Notes: generated by a model from the letters alone, not told the origin. Shown: positions 8,167 through 16,667, counted from the first letter of the stretch. The stretch is DNA of 64,000 nt from Pseudodesulfovibrio indicus (GCF_001563225.1 NZ_CP014206.1:682001-746000), one strand, 5' to 3'. Numbers and translations: made by a program.

Positions 8167-8174
8167 ATGTGTTT

Positions 8175-8290
8175 GCCTCCGGCGGCCGGGGGAAGGGGAG
8201 GAAAAACCCTTTGGAAAGGGTTCTTTCCTCCCCTTCCCCCGGACCCCCATCCCCTCCTTTTCCCAAACTTTTTGTTGCCGCTTCGCGGGG
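8175..8290 (+). repeat. Intergenic hairpin repeat, copy 3 (forward)
   Basis: Full copy: GCCTCCGGCGGCC, a near-perfect 25-bp-class stem (8188-8240, GGGGGAAGGGGAGG arms, CCCTTT/AAAGGG apex), C-rich spacer, CCCAAACTTTTTG and TTGCCGCTTCGCGGGG. It lies between the divergent exporter and LysR genes, within the exporter's presumed leader. Confidence 0.85.
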
Positions 8291-8401
8291 AGGGGGAAAG
8301 GGGGTTGGTGTCGTTGATGTTGGGGAGGGTTGTAGCGGGGGGGTGATGTTGGTGTAAAACTAATTGTTTTCATGGTTAATTAGATTTGCTAATGATTGTG
8401 C

Positions 8402-9295
8402 ATGCTCGATTACAAGTTGGTGGAGGCGTTCGCCTCGGTTCTGGGCCAAGGGGGGTTCGAGAAGGCGGCGCGGGCGCTGCATCTCTCCCAGGGGGCCGTG
8501 TCCCAGCGGGTCAAGCTGCTGGAGGAGCAGGCCGGGTGCGTGCTGCTGGTCCGCTCCACGCCGCCCGTGCCCACCCCGGCGGGACAGGAGATGCTCAAGC
8601 ATTTCCGGCAGGTGAAGCGGCTGGAAGCGGACCTTGGCCAAGGGCTCGGCTCCCCCGGCCAGGGGTTCGACACCCTGGCCGTGGGCGTCAACGCCGACTC
8701 CCTGGCCACCTGGTTCTTCCCGGCCGTGGACCCCTTCCTGGACGCGCATGCCGTACTCCTCGATCTCAGCGTGGACGACCAGGCCGCCACTCTCGGACTG
8801 CTCAAGGCGGGCGAGGTTCTGGGCTGCGTGTCCGACCGCGCCGAACCGGTCCAGGGATGCCGCGCCGCATATCTCGGGGATATGGATTACAGATTGTATG
8901 CGACTAAGTCATACAAAATGAAATATTACCGTGACGGCAAGACGTTGGAAGCGGCTGAGGCCGCCCCGATCCTGATCTTCAACCGCAAGGACGTCATGCA
9001 CGAGGTGTTGCTGGGCCGGGCCCTGGGCGCGAGGCCGGAGCTGCGCAACGGGTTCTACCTGCCGTCTTCGGAGCGGTTCGCGCCGACCATCGCCACCGGG
9101 CGGGTGGCGGGCATGCTCCCGGACCAGCAGGCCGCGCCGCACCTCGAACGGGGCGAGTTCGTCGACCTCCTGCCCGGGCACGTCTTCACCGTGCGCTTGC
9201 ACTGGCATTGCTGGAATCTCGATTCAGGGCGGCTTGCCGGGTTCACCGAAGCCATAGTCAGGGGGGCGCGTTCGCTCCTGATCCAGCGGCCTTAG
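8402..9295 (+). CDS. argP: ArgP/LysG-type LysR transcriptional regulator
   Basis: 297 residues from the ATG at 8402 (an upstream TTG at 8396 is less likely). It has an N-terminal winged HTH (MLDYKLVEAFASVLGQGGFEKAARALHLSQGAVSQRVKLLEE) typical of the IciA/ArgP branch, and then a LysR effector domain with FNRKD and GVNADSLATWF as in ArgP. Members sense lysine or arginine and activate lysE/argO. The divergent exporter is the obvious target. The intergenic region is about 235 bp, half of it occupied by a hairpin repeat, leaving roughly 110 bp next to this gene for promoters and the regulator's binding site. Confidence 0.9.
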   Translation: MLDYKLVEAFASVLGQGGFEKAARALHLSQGAVSQRVKLLEEQAGCVLLVRSTPPVPTPAGQEMLKHFRQVKRLEADLGQGLGSPGQGFDTLAVGVNADSLATWFFPAVDPFLDAHAVLLDLSVDDQAATLGLLKAGEVLGCVSDRAEPVQGCRAAYLGDMDYRLYATKSYKMKYYRDGKTLEAAEAAPILIFNRKDVMHEVLLGRALGARPELRNGFYLPSSERFAPTIATGRVAGMLPDQQAAPHLERGEFVDLLPGHVFTVRLHWHCWNLDSGRLAGFTEAIVRGARSLLIQRP

Positions 9296-9360
9296 CGTTT
9301 GCCCATCCAATCCCTTTGTTGTATTCAAGCCGAAAATCGCGTCACCCCAAGGAGTTGTGC

Positions 9361-10002
9361 ATGAAACCGTTTGTCCTGGCCCTGTCCGCCCTTTCCCTCC
9401 TCTTCACCCTCGGCTGCTCCAAGGCCTACTATTCCACCATGGAGTCCATGGGTTACGACAAGCGTGAAATCCTGTCCGACCGCGTGGAAAAGGCGCGCAT
9501 GTCCCAGGAGGAGGCCAAGGAAGAATTCGCCTCGGCCCTGGAACAGTTCAAGTCCGTGGTCGATTTCGACGGCGGCAAGCTTCAGGAAGTCTACGAGAAG
9601 CTCGACGCCGAGTACGAGGACTGCAAGGACCAGGCGGACGAAGTGAAGAGCCGCATCGACTCCGTGGAGGACGTGGCCGAAGCCCTGTTCGACGAGTGGA
9701 GCGACGAGATCAAGCTCTACTCCAGCGACAAGCTGCGCCGCTCCAGCCAGCAGAAACTGACCGCCACCAAGAGCCGCTACAACGGTCTGATCAGGGCCAT
9801 GCGCAACGCCGAGAAGAAGATGTACCCCGTGCTCGAGGCGTTCGAGGACCAGGTCCTCTACCTCAAGCACAACCTCAACGCCAAGGCCATCGCCGCACTC
9901 GAAGGCGAGCTGTCCTCCATCCGCACCGACGTGGACTCCCTCATCAAGGAGATGGACAAATCCATCGCCGAGGCCGACGCCTTCATCAAGACCCTGGAAT
10001 AA
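9361..10002 (+). CDS. DUF2959-type lipoprotein
   Basis: 213 residues from the ATG at 9361, preceded by AAGGAG. A lipoprotein signal is visible (LSLLFTLGCS). The mature part is highly helical and charged: STMESMGYDKREILSDRVEKAR, QEEAKEEFASALEQFKSVVDF, YEDCKDQADEVKSRIDSVEDVAEALFDEW, and TKSRYNGLIRAMRNAEKKMYPVLEAFEDQVLYLKHNLNAKAIAALEGEL. This matches my recollection of the DUF2959 family of Gram-negative lipoproteins, which have no established function. Monocistronic, with its own terminator. Confidence 0.82.
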   Translation: MKPFVLALSALSLLFTLGCSKAYYSTMESMGYDKREILSDRVEKARMSQEEAKEEFASALEQFKSVVDFDGGKLQEVYEKLDAEYEDCKDQADEVKSRIDSVEDVAEALFDEWSDEIKLYSSDKLRRSSQQKLTATKSRYNGLIRAMRNAEKKMYPVLEAFEDQVLYLKHNLNAKAIAALEGELSSIRTDVDSLIKEMDKSIAEADAFIKTLE

Positions 10003-10023
10003 CCGCCGGCCATTCGCCTTCCA

Positions 10024-10056
10024 AGCGCCTGCGGGAATCCCGCAGGCGCTTTTTTT
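10024..10056 (+). terminator. Rho-independent terminator after the DUF2959 gene
   Basis: Stem GCGCCTGCGGG paired with CCCGCAGGCGC around a short AAT loop, followed by TTTTTTT; lies 22 nt after the stop codon. Confidence 0.93.
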
Positions 10057-10112
10057 GGGCGCTTCGCCGCTCCGCTCCGAACTACCTTGCCGGATGCCCT
10101 CGCCGGGCGGGC

Positions 10113-10184
10113 GCCTCCGGCGGCCAGGGAACCCTTTAAAAAGGGTTCCCTGGACCCTCCCAAACTTTTTGGGTGCCTTCGGCA
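10113..10184 (+). repeat. Intergenic hairpin repeat, copy 4 (forward, short)
   Basis: Compact copy: GCCTCCGGCGGCC, 14-bp stem CCAGGGAACCCTTT/AAAGGGTTCCCTGG, ACCCTCC, CCAAACTTTTTGG and a GCCTTCGGCAGG end in place of GCCGCTTCGCGG. The downstream 10185-10447 holds no gene that I can support. Confidence 0.8.
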
Positions 10185-10447
10185 GGTCCGTGCGGGCGCG
10201 GGAGGGTGTGTGTTGGGGAAGGGGAAGGAGGGCGAAGGTATGTGCGGCTTCGCGGAGGGATTGGCCGGGGGCGGGAATGCGGTGTCCCGAAGGGTTCGCG
10301 CCGGACGTCTGCGGCGCGCGGTCAGCCGCCCGGCGCGAACCCTTCGGGACGGTTGCCCACGCCGCCGGGCAGTTTGGGGGATAAGGGGAATTGCAAGGGC
10401 GGCGTGTCGGGACTTGGAGAGGAAGAGGCTTTCATTTAACCCTCGAG

Positions 10448-10575
10448 CCTCGCGAAGCGACATACAAAGTTTTGGAGGGGAGATGGGGATTGGGGGGTCC
10501 AGGGGGGAAAGGGGAAGAGGGGGACCTTTTCCAAAAGGTCCCCCTCTTCCCCTTTCCCCCCTGGCCGCCGGAGGC
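10448..10575 (-). repeat. Intergenic hairpin repeat, copy 5 (reverse)
   Basis: Reverse copy: CTCGCGAAGCG, ACAAAGTTTTGGAGG, a G-rich spacer, a long stem with GGGGGAAAGGGG-type arms and CCTTTTCCAAAAGG apex, then GCCGCCGGAGGC. Inverted relative to copy 4; the two bracket about 260 bp upstream of the histidine kinase gene. Confidence 0.82.
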
Positions 10576-10667
10576 TCGGAGGCATCCCGGAACTCCTGTT
10601 TGCACAATCGATCAATTCGGGGGTAGGGTGTAACCCAAGAGGTTGTACTGCAACCGCAGGGGTACGC

Positions 10668-13604
10668 ATGGACCTGATCATCATCGCCTCCATCGCCTTG
10701 CAGCTCGCGGCTGCGGTCCTGGCGCTTTTCCTGATTCCCGAGACGGGCCGCAGGCTGTCCTGGATTCTCATCGCCGCCGGTCTGGTGGGCATGGTCCACC
10801 GCCGGGTCCACACCCTGTACATGTCCTGGCAGGGCGCGGTCGTGCCGGACCTGGCCTTCGAGCTGATCGGGCTTCTGGTCTCGATCATCATCCTGCTCGG
10901 CATCCTGCAGATAAGGCCCATATTTCGCCGGTTGAAGGCGGCCAACGAGGAGCTGGCCCGGAGCGAGGAGCGGTTCCGCACGGTGTCCGACTTCACCTAT
11001 GACTGGGAGTACTGGCGCGACCCCGAGGGCAAGTTCGTATACACCTCCCCGTCCTGCCTGCGCATCACCGGCTATCCCCGGACCGCATTCATGGAAGACC
11101 CCCACCTGTTGACCAAGCTGGTTCATCCCGAGGACCGTCAACTGATCCGCGCGCACCTGATGCAGGAGCGCAAGGGCGCGGACTCGGTGTCCATGGATTT
11201 CCGCATCGTGTCCAAGGACGGGGTGGAGCACTGGCTATCCCATCGCTGCGTGCCGGTGACCAACGACCGGGGCGAGTTCTTGGGAACCCGCGCCTCCAAC
11301 CGGATCATCGACCAGCGGGTGGAGGCCGAAAACCGGCTGCGGGAGAGCCGCAGGCTGTACCGCGACCTGGTGGAGCAATCGCATTTCATCGTCCTGGAGA
11401 CCGACCTTGAGGGGCGGGTGCTCTTCATAAACCGGTTCGGCCAGGGGTTCTATGGCGCGGCCCCGGAGGAGTTGAAGGGGCGCGAGGCGGTCGGTCTCCT
11501 GTTGCCGGAGGAGGACGTGGAAGGGGGCGGTCTGCGCGCCCGGTTCGCGGGGCTGGCCGAAAAGGGCGAGGGCCACACTTTCACCGAGGTGGAGGTGCTC
11601 CGCCGCAACGAGACCAAGGCCTTTCTCTCCCTGGCCATCTCGGTCCTGGTGAACGAGATGGGCAGGCCGTCCGGCATCCTGTGCGTCGGGGTCGACGTCA
11701 CGGCGCGCAAGGCGGCGGAAAAGCTGAAGGAGGACGTGGAGCGCATCGTCCGTCACGACCTCAAGTCGCCGCTCATGGGGATCATCGGCCTGCCCCGGCT
11801 GATGCGCGAGGAAGAGAACCTCACCGACCGCCAGAAGGAGATGCTCCGGGTGGTCGAGGAGGCGGGCATGCAGATGATGGACCTCATCAACCAGTCCCTG
11901 ACCCTGTACAAGCTCGAATCCGGCACCTACAACCATCAGCCCGTACCCGTGGACTGGCTGGGCATCATCCGGCGCGCGGCGCGGGATACCGGCATGCAGC
12001 GCGAACCCGCCTGCCCGGTGGAGGTCACCCTGGACGGGGCCGAGGCCGGGGACGGCCGGGAACTGATCATCCAGGGCGAGGGGACTTTGCTTTACGGCAT
12101 GGTCGCCAACCTGCTCAAGAACGCGGTGGAGGCGTCCGGCGGCGAGCCGGTCCGCGCGGACCTGCGCAGCGGCGATCCCTGCGTGCTGGAAATCCGCAAT
12201 AGCCAACCGGTTCCCCCGGAGGTCCGGCAGAACTTTTTCGACAAGTATTCCACGGCGGGCAAGGGCAGCGGCACCGGGCTCGGGACCTACAGCGCCCGGC
12301 TGGCCGTGGAGGCCCACGGCGGGACCATCGACATGGATACCGGCGAGACCGGCACCGTGGTCCGCGTGACCCTGCCGCGCGGTAATCCCCCCTCTGATCC
12401 AGGGGTCCCCGATGTATCGGACGAAAAAAGGGCCGCAGCTCGAAGCTGCGGCCCTTGTCGTTGCGTGGGGTCGGCGGGGCTAGATCACGTCCTGGTGCAG
12501 CTTGACGCGCATGACGCGCTCGATGTCGCGCACCTGGGTCTTGTCTTCGCTGGTCACCAGGCTGACGGCCTGGCCGGAGCGCCCGGCGCGGCCGGTGCGC
12601 CCGATGCGGTGGGTGTAGGTCTCCACGGTGTCGGGCATGTCGAAGTTGATGACGTGGGAGATGCGGTCGCAGTCGATGCCGCGCGCCGCGATGTCCGTGG
12701 CCACCATGATGGAGAATTTCCCGTCGCGGAAGCCGTCGAGGGCCCGCTGGCGCTGGTTCTGGCTCATGTTGCCCTGCAGGAAGGTCGAGGCGTGGCCCGC
12801 GCCCGCGAGCTTGCGGGCCAGGTTCTTGGCCTTGTGCTTGGTGCGGGTGAAGATGAGCACGCTCTGGTGGTCGATGGTCTTGAGCAGCTTGCCCAGGACC
12901 TCGCCCTTGAGGTGTCCCTGGGTGTTCAGGAACCGGTGCTCAACGCTCTCCACCGGCTTGGTGTTGGCCACCTGCACGGTCTTGGGGTTGTTCAGGATCT
13001 TGTCGGCGAGCTTGCGGATGTCCGCGGGCATGGTGGCCGAAAAGAGCAGGTTCTGCCTGCGGGCGGGCAGCTTGGCCAGGATGCGCTTGATGTCCGGCAT
13101 GAAGCCCATGTCGAGCATGCGGTCGGCCTCGTCCAGCACCAGGGTGTCGATGTGGTTGAGGTTGACGGCGCCCTTGCTCAGGAGCCGGACCAACCGGCCG
13201 GGGCAGGCCACGATCACCTGGCTGTGGCCGAAGGCCTGGATCTGCGGGTTCATGGCCACGCCGCCGATGACCGCGGCGGAGCGCACGCGGGCGTGCTTGC
13301 CCAGGTCCCGGAAGTTTTCGAGGATCTGGAGGGCGAGTTCGCGGGTGGGGGCCAGGACCAGGACGCGGGGGATGGCCCGCTCGGATTTGTTGCCGGTCAG
13401 CAGCCGTTGCAGGATGGGCAGGGCGAACGCGGCGGTCTTGCCGGTGCCGGTCTGGGCCAGGCCCATGACGTCATGCCCTTGCAGGACCAGGGGAATGGCC
13501 TGCTGCTGGATCGGAGTGGGGGTTTCATAGCCGCAGTCCTTGATTCCGGCGACGATGCGGGAATCAAGGGAAAAGTTGGAAAAAGTCATATAAACCTTTG
13601 GTAG
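10668..13604 (+). CDS. PAS-domain sensor histidine kinase; frame lacks its expected stop
   Basis: The recognisable protein covers about 580 residues (10668 to roughly 12410). It has two N-terminal membrane helices (residues 1-80), a PAS domain (RFRTVSDFTYDWEYWRDPEGKFVYTSPS), a second PAS (LETDLEGRVLFINRFGQGFYG), a HisKA segment with the phosphoacceptor in VRHDLKSPLMGIIGLPRLM, and a HATPase with N box LLKNAVEAS and G box GKGSGTGLGTYSARLAVEAHGG. After VRVTLPRG the frame does not stop. It crosses a terminator and runs about 400 codons antisense to the helicase gene, where the translation is a V/D/G-rich shadow. A one-base change near 12391 would give RG-stop, so I suspect a frameshift or lost stop. 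No response regulator is adjacent. Confidence 0.75.
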   Translation: MDLIIIASIALQLAAAVLALFLIPETGRRLSWILIAAGLVGMVHRRVHTLYMSWQGAVVPDLAFELIGLLVSIIILLGILQIRPIFRRLKAANEELARSEERFRTVSDFTYDWEYWRDPEGKFVYTSPSCLRITGYPRTAFMEDPHLLTKLVHPEDRQLIRAHLMQERKGADSVSMDFRIVSKDGVEHWLSHRCVPVTNDRGEFLGTRASNRIIDQRVEAENRLRESRRLYRDLVEQSHFIVLETDLEGRVLFINRFGQGFYGAAPEELKGREAVGLLLPEEDVEGGGLRARFAGLAEKGEGHTFTEVEVLRRNETKAFLSLAISVLVNEMGRPSGILCVGVDVTARKAAEKLKEDVERIVRHDLKSPLMGIIGLPRLMREEENLTDRQKEMLRVVEEAGMQMMDLINQSLTLYKLESGTYNHQPVPVDWLGIIRRAARDTGMQREPACPVEVTLDGAEAGDGRELIIQGEGTLLYGMVANLLKNAVEASGGEPVRADLRSGDPCVLEIRNSQPVPPEVRQNFFDKYSTAGKGSGTGLGTYSARLAVEAHGGTIDMDTGETGTVVRVTLPRGNPPSDPGVPDVSDEKRAAARSCGPCRCVGSAGLDHVLVQLDAHDALDVAHLGLVFAGHQADGLAGAPGAAGAPDAVGVGLHGVGHVEVDDVGDAVAVDAARRDVRGHHDGEFPVAEAVEGPLALVLAHVALQEGRGVARARELAGQVLGLVLGAGEDEHALVVDGLEQLAQDLALEVSLGVQEPVLNALHRLGVGHLHGLGVVQDLVGELADVRGHGGRKEQVLPAGGQLGQDALDVRHEAHVEHAVGLVQHQGVDVVEVDGALAQEPDQPAGAGHDHLAVAEGLDLRVHGHAADDRGGAHAGVLAQVPEVFEDLEGEFAGGGQDQDAGDGPLGFVAGQQPLQDGQGERGGLAGAGLGQAHDVMPLQDQGNGLLLDRSGGFIAAVLDSGDDAGIKGKVGKSHINLW
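12424..12456. terminator. Bidirectional terminator between kinase and helicase
   Basis: Stem AAGGGCCGCAGCT/AGCTGCGGCCCTT with a CGA loop, preceded on the plus strand by AAAAAA. Read on the minus strand it is a perfect stem plus U-tract, placed 24 nt after the helicase stop. Confidence 0.9.
12480..13589 (-). CDS. rhlE: DEAD-box ATP-dependent RNA helicase (RhlE-like)
   Basis: 369 residues from the ATG at 13589. Motifs are in canonical order: Q motif (GYETPTPIQQQAIP), Walker A AQTGTGKT, PTRELA, VACPGRL, DEAD, SAT, LIFTRTK, ATDIAARGID and HRIGRTGRAG. The short C-terminus without a basic tail resembles a minimal RhlE/DEAD-core helicase. It unwinds short RNA duplexes in ribosome assembly or RNA decay. 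The 5' side has a long gene-free stretch, consistent with the long leaders of cold-inducible helicase genes (inference). The gene converges with the histidine kinase, whose stop-less frame overlaps it antisense. Confidence 0.93.
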   Translation of the reverse strand: MTFSNFSLDSRIVAGIKDCGYETPTPIQQQAIPLVLQGHDVMGLAQTGTGKTAAFALPILQRLLTGNKSERAIPRVLVLAPTRELALQILENFRDLGKHARVRSAAVIGGVAMNPQIQAFGHSQVIVACPGRLVRLLSKGAVNLNHIDTLVLDEADRMLDMGFMPDIKRILAKLPARRQNLLFSATMPADIRKLADKILNNPKTVQVANTKPVESVEHRFLNTQGHLKGEVLGKLLKTIDHQSVLIFTRTKHKAKNLARKLAGAGHASTFLQGNMSQNQRQRALDGFRDGKFSIMVATDIAARGIDCDRISHVINFDMPDTVETYTHRIGRTGRAGRSGQAVSLVTSEDKTQVRDIERVMRVKLHQDVI

Positions 13605-13862
13605 AAGGATGTTTGTTCGACGGCGCGCGACAGCGGTCGGGGTCCGGTTTCCCGGGTGTTTCGGATGTGCTCTGGTACGGGAGTAAATCTTGGTTCGACA
13701 GGTGTGGAACGTGTGCGGCCCAAGTGGGGCCAAGAAGTAATCGTGCGTCCAGTCACGCTGAGCAGTCCCCACCTATGGTCCATCGGCCGGGGAAAGTAAA
13801 GGGTTATTTTCAAGGGACCGGGCCAGCCCCCCCGGCATGGGGGGGCTGCCGGGCAGGGCTGT
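13590..13862. other. Gene-free leader of the helicase with a G/C hairpin
   Basis: No coding sequence is supported here. A strong stem CAGCCCCCCC/GGGGGGGCTG lies at 13824-13848 and may end the small zinc-ribbon transcript on the minus strand, although no U-tract follows directly. The remaining ~230 bp would be helicase promoter and leader. Confidence 0.45.
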
Positions 13863-14030
13863 CTATTCCCCCGGCGCGTCAGGAGGGCAGAGGCGGACGA
13901 CGGGGGCCACGCGGGGGTGCGCCTCGGTGTCCACGGGCTGTGTGGCCGAGCGGCAGGAGGGGCAGAGGGTTTCGTGGATCATTTCGTCCCAGGTTCCGGA
14001 CCAGTCACAATTTTTACATTCGTATTCCAT
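13863..14030 (-). CDS. Small zinc-ribbon protein
   Basis: 55 residues from the ATG at 14030, preceded by GGAGG. The sequence MEYECKNCDWSGTWDEMIHE followed by LCPSC gives two CxxC pairs, typical of a small zinc ribbon, then a proline-rich tail. Proteins of this size often act as nucleic-acid or protein adaptors, but the function is unknown. The much longer in-frame upstream extension has no ribosome site and atypical composition, so I rejected it. Confidence 0.72.
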   Translation of the reverse strand: MEYECKNCDWSGTWDEMIHETLCPSCRSATQPVDTEAHPRVAPVVRLCPPDAPGE

Positions 14031-14644
14031 GGGGATACCTCCGTGATGCGGCAAGACCCCGGGCGGGATGGCCGGGATCGAGTCAATGAATGTTGCGTTG
14101 CATGTCGGGCGGTCGCGTCCGGCTTGCGCCGGAGTGGCCTCGGCCCGAGGGCGGGTCGAACGGCTTGCGGAACGGTCCGCGACGGGTTCGACTCGGGTGT
14201 AGCCCTGTGCGTGCTCTTTCCTCCCGTCGCCATTCGGCGGGAAGCGTCGGGGCGTCGCCCCTTGAGCTTGGTGGACAGGCATCCGTTTCACGCTGGCCGG
14301 TATTGCGGCATGGGGTCCGCGGTGCGCGGACTTGTCCCGGTGCGGCAGGGGACCCGGTGAGGACGGGCCGGTGCTTGCCGGAGCCGGTGGACAAGGTTTC
14401 GACCGTGGGTCGAATGCGGCGTGGAACCGGTCTGGCGGAGGAGCGGCTTGGGCTCTCCGGGCTGGTCGACCGGAAGGGATGATGCCTGTTCGTGTTCCCT
14501 CTTGAACCGGCTTCGGGGGGTTGCCTTGCCTGAGCGGCCGGGCTCCCGCGAAGCGGTGGAAGTTCACGTTGTTGCTTTTACAGCATAGTCCAAGCTCCCG
14601 GATTGTCAAGGTCGGCGATTCGGCCGTCCCTTCGGACGGCCCGG
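14031..14644. other. Gene-free stretch of about 600 bp
   Basis: GC-rich but without a convincing gene on either strand. The open frames here have no ribosome sites and give R/P/G-rich translations that shadow each other. It could be a decayed gene or long leader of the zinc-ribbon gene. I see no repeat-family copy or terminator in it. Confidence 0.4.
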
Positions 14645-15214
14645 TCAGACCGCCCGGCGCATGCGCGCGGGCCTGCGCCGGACCAGTTCCAGGAGCCTGC
14701 GTCCCCCGTCGGAGAGCTCGCCGCTGTTGTCCAGCCGGACCAGGGCGGGGTGCGAGACCGAGTACGCCCCGGCGCGGTCCAGCCGGGCCTCGATTTCATC
14801 CATGGTCTCCCGGCCCCGCAGGATGAGCCGCTGGCGCAGGATGTCGAGGTCCAGGGTGACCAGCACCGGGAGCATGCCGGGGTAGCGGCGGGCCGCTTCG
14901 GGCAGGTAGGCCCTGGACCCGTTGACCACCACGTTCAGCCCCGCCTCCATCCACTGGTCGATCTCCGCGCCCACGCCGTAGCGGCAACCGTGGCTGTCCC
15001 AGGCCAGGGCGAACAGCCCGCTGTCGAGGCGCCCCTGGTATTCGTCGGGCAGCAGGGCAACGTGGTTTTCGCCCCCGGCGTCGGCGGCCCGGGTGATGTA
15101 GCGGTGGGCGAAGGCGGCCTCGCCGCCGGGGCAGCGGCTGCGCGCGTAGTTCATGAGCGAGTCCTTGCCGCAGCCGGAAGGGCCGATGACGTAGATCAGG
15201 GTGCCTGGGGTCAT
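14645..15214 (-). CDS. phnN: PhnN, ribose 1,5-bisphosphate phosphokinase
   Basis: 189 residues from the ATG at 15214. P-loop IGPSGCGKDSLMNYAR at residues 10-25, then HRYITRAADAGGENHVAL and LALAWDSHG-type segment (FALAWDSHGCRYGVGAEID), and VVVNGSRAYLPEA, all standard in PhnN. It converts ribose 1,5-bisphosphate to PRPP with ATP, the last step of phosphonate carbon-skeleton salvage after C-P lyase. The start overlaps the stop of the DUF1045 gene by 4 nt, so the two are translationally coupled. Last gene of a three-gene arm divergent from phnF-side genes. Confidence 0.93.
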   Translation of the reverse strand: MTPGTLIYVIGPSGCGKDSLMNYARSRCPGGEAAFAHRYITRAADAGGENHVALLPDEYQGRLDSGLFALAWDSHGCRYGVGAEIDQWMEAGLNVVVNGSRAYLPEAARRYPGMLPVLVTLDLDILRQRLILRGRETMDEIEARLDRAGAYSVSHPALVRLDNSGELSDGGRRLLELVRRRPARMRRAV

Positions 15215-15921
15215 GAGGTCTCCGATGTGTTGCCGAGCCTGGCCCGGTGTATGAGCCGGAACGAGGTCTCCCGGTCCGGCTGGTGAAAGAGGCAGAGTTC
15301 GCGCACCGGATGGGGCCGCCCGGTGACCGTGGCCGCATGGCAGCGGGCCAGCCCCGCGATACGCTCGCGCAGGCCGGGGTCGGCCACCCTGCCGGTCAGG
15401 GTGATGTGGAAGCGGAATTCGCCGAGCACGTAGGGGTAGCCCCATCGCTCCAGCAGCCGGTCCTGGGCCGGGGTCAGCCCGTTGGCGCGGCGGCGCGCCC
15501 TGTCCGCCTCCGTGACCGGCGCGCGCAGGGGGTGCATGGCCCGCAGGACCGCTTCGGCCAGCTCCGCCGGGCCGTCCTGGTAGGCCGGGACCAGGGCCAG
15601 GAACGAGCCTATGGCCCGTACGGCGAGGGGTTCCATGTGCAGCGGGGCAAGGGTGGCGGCCAACCGGTCCAGCCGTTCGAGGACAGTGGCCTCGCCGATC
15701 CCCTCCGCAGGCTCGAACGGGGCCATCAGGGTCCCGTGAAATCCGTATCTGCGCGGCTCCACGGTCAGTTCGCGCAGCACGTCGCGGCCCAGACCGGGCA
15801 GGTCGGGCTGGGTCACCGGTTCGCCGGTCTCGGCGTCGCGCCCGAGCCAGGCCGTGCCGAACCGCTCGAAATCGCTCCAGCGCGGGGGCGCGTAATACAC
15901 GCCGTACCGTCCGAGGCTCAT
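15211..15921 (-). CDS. DUF1045 phosphonate-metabolism protein, 2H phosphoesterase superfamily
   Basis: 236 residues. Two HxT motifs, [11 protein letters not shown] (about residue 60) and [10 protein letters not shown] (about residue 175), are the paired catalytic histidines of 2H phosphoesterases. The family is found almost only in C-P lyase operons. A plausible substrate is a cyclic ribose phosphate, perhaps substituting for PhnP, which I do not see in this window (inference). The start overlaps the upstream acetyltransferase stop by 4 nt, and its own stop overlaps phnN by 4 nt, so the three proteins are made together. Confidence 0.9.
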   Translation of the reverse strand: MSLGRYGVYYAPPRWSDFERFGTAWLGRDAETGEPVTQPDLPGLGRDVLRELTVEPRRYGFHGTLMAPFEPAEGIGEATVLERLDRLAATLAPLHMEPLAVRAIGSFLALVPAYQDGPAELAEAVLRAMHPLRAPVTEADRARRRANGLTPAQDRLLERWGYPYVLGEFRFHITLTGRVADPGLRERIAGLARCHAATVTGRPHPVRELCLFHQPDRETSFRLIHRARLGNTSETS

Positions 15922-16559
15922 TGCCCGGCCCCCTCGTACTTGTTCAGGAAAGCTTCGATATCCAGGTCGCGGAAGTCCGGCAGCGCCCGGCGCAGGCGAT
16001 GGTGAGGCCAGTCCCACCAGGCCAGGCGCAGCAACCGCTCGCGCACCGGGGCCGGGAACCGGTACCGGATCGGCCTGGCCGGAACCCCGCCCACTATGGC
16101 GTACGGCTCCACGTCCCTGCTGACCACGGCCCCGGCCCCGACCACCGCGCCGTGGCCCACGGTCACGCCCGGCAGGGCGATGGCCGCGTGGCCGAGCCAG
16201 ACGTCGCAGCCGACGACGGTCCGCTGGGTGCGCCGCCATTCGAACAGCCCCGGATCGTCCGGCCCGAACCCGTACCGCGCGCTGCGGTAGGTGAAATGGT
16301 GCTGGGAGGCGCGCCACATGGGATGGTTGGTCGGCCCGATGCGGACCTGCGCGGCCACGGACGCGAACTTGCCGATGTCCGCGTAGGCCACGTCGCAGCC
16401 GGGGGAGAGGTAGGCGTAGTCGCCCAGGGAGGACTCCAGCAGGGCGCAGTTCTCCTGGACCTCGGTGTAGCGTCCCAGGACGGAGTCGCGGATGTCGGCG
16501 GAGGGGTGGACCAGGGGCGTCTCCCCCAGGCGCAGGTCGTTGGATTCGTCCGTGTGCAT
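15918..16559 (-). CDS. Hexapeptide-repeat acetyltransferase of phosphonate metabolism
   Basis: 213 residues from the ATG at 16559. It is a left-handed beta-helix acyltransferase: imperfect hexapeptide repeats ([46 protein letters not shown]), the conserved NHP motif in IGPTNHPMW, then [26 protein letters not shown] and [13 protein letters not shown]. This matches the phosphonate-associated transferase hexapeptide family. It could acetylate aminoalkylphosphonates before C-P cleavage, a role carried out in E. coli by the unrelated PhnO (inference). First gene of the operon with DUF1045 and phnN. Confidence 0.88.
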   Translation of the reverse strand: MHTDESNDLRLGETPLVHPSADIRDSVLGRYTEVQENCALLESSLGDYAYLSPGCDVAYADIGKFASVAAQVRIGPTNHPMWRASQHHFTYRSARYGFGPDDPGLFEWRRTQRTVVGCDVWLGHAAIALPGVTVGHGAVVGAGAVVSRDVEPYAIVGGVPARPIRYRFPAPVRERLLRLAWWDWPHHRLRRALPDFRDLDIEAFLNKYEGAGQ

Positions 16560-16667
16560 GGCTTCTGACTTACAGGCGGCGCGGTTTTGAAAAAGCACGG
16601 AAGCGCATCAATTGTGAGACGAATGCGACGCTTATGTTACAACAATTTGAAATCACGGGGCAAAATG

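Noticed and set aside
14090-14482. Possible 130-residue plus-strand gene in the gap before phnN
   Set aside because: No ribosome site, arginine/glycine-rich shadow-like product, overlapping frames equally open.
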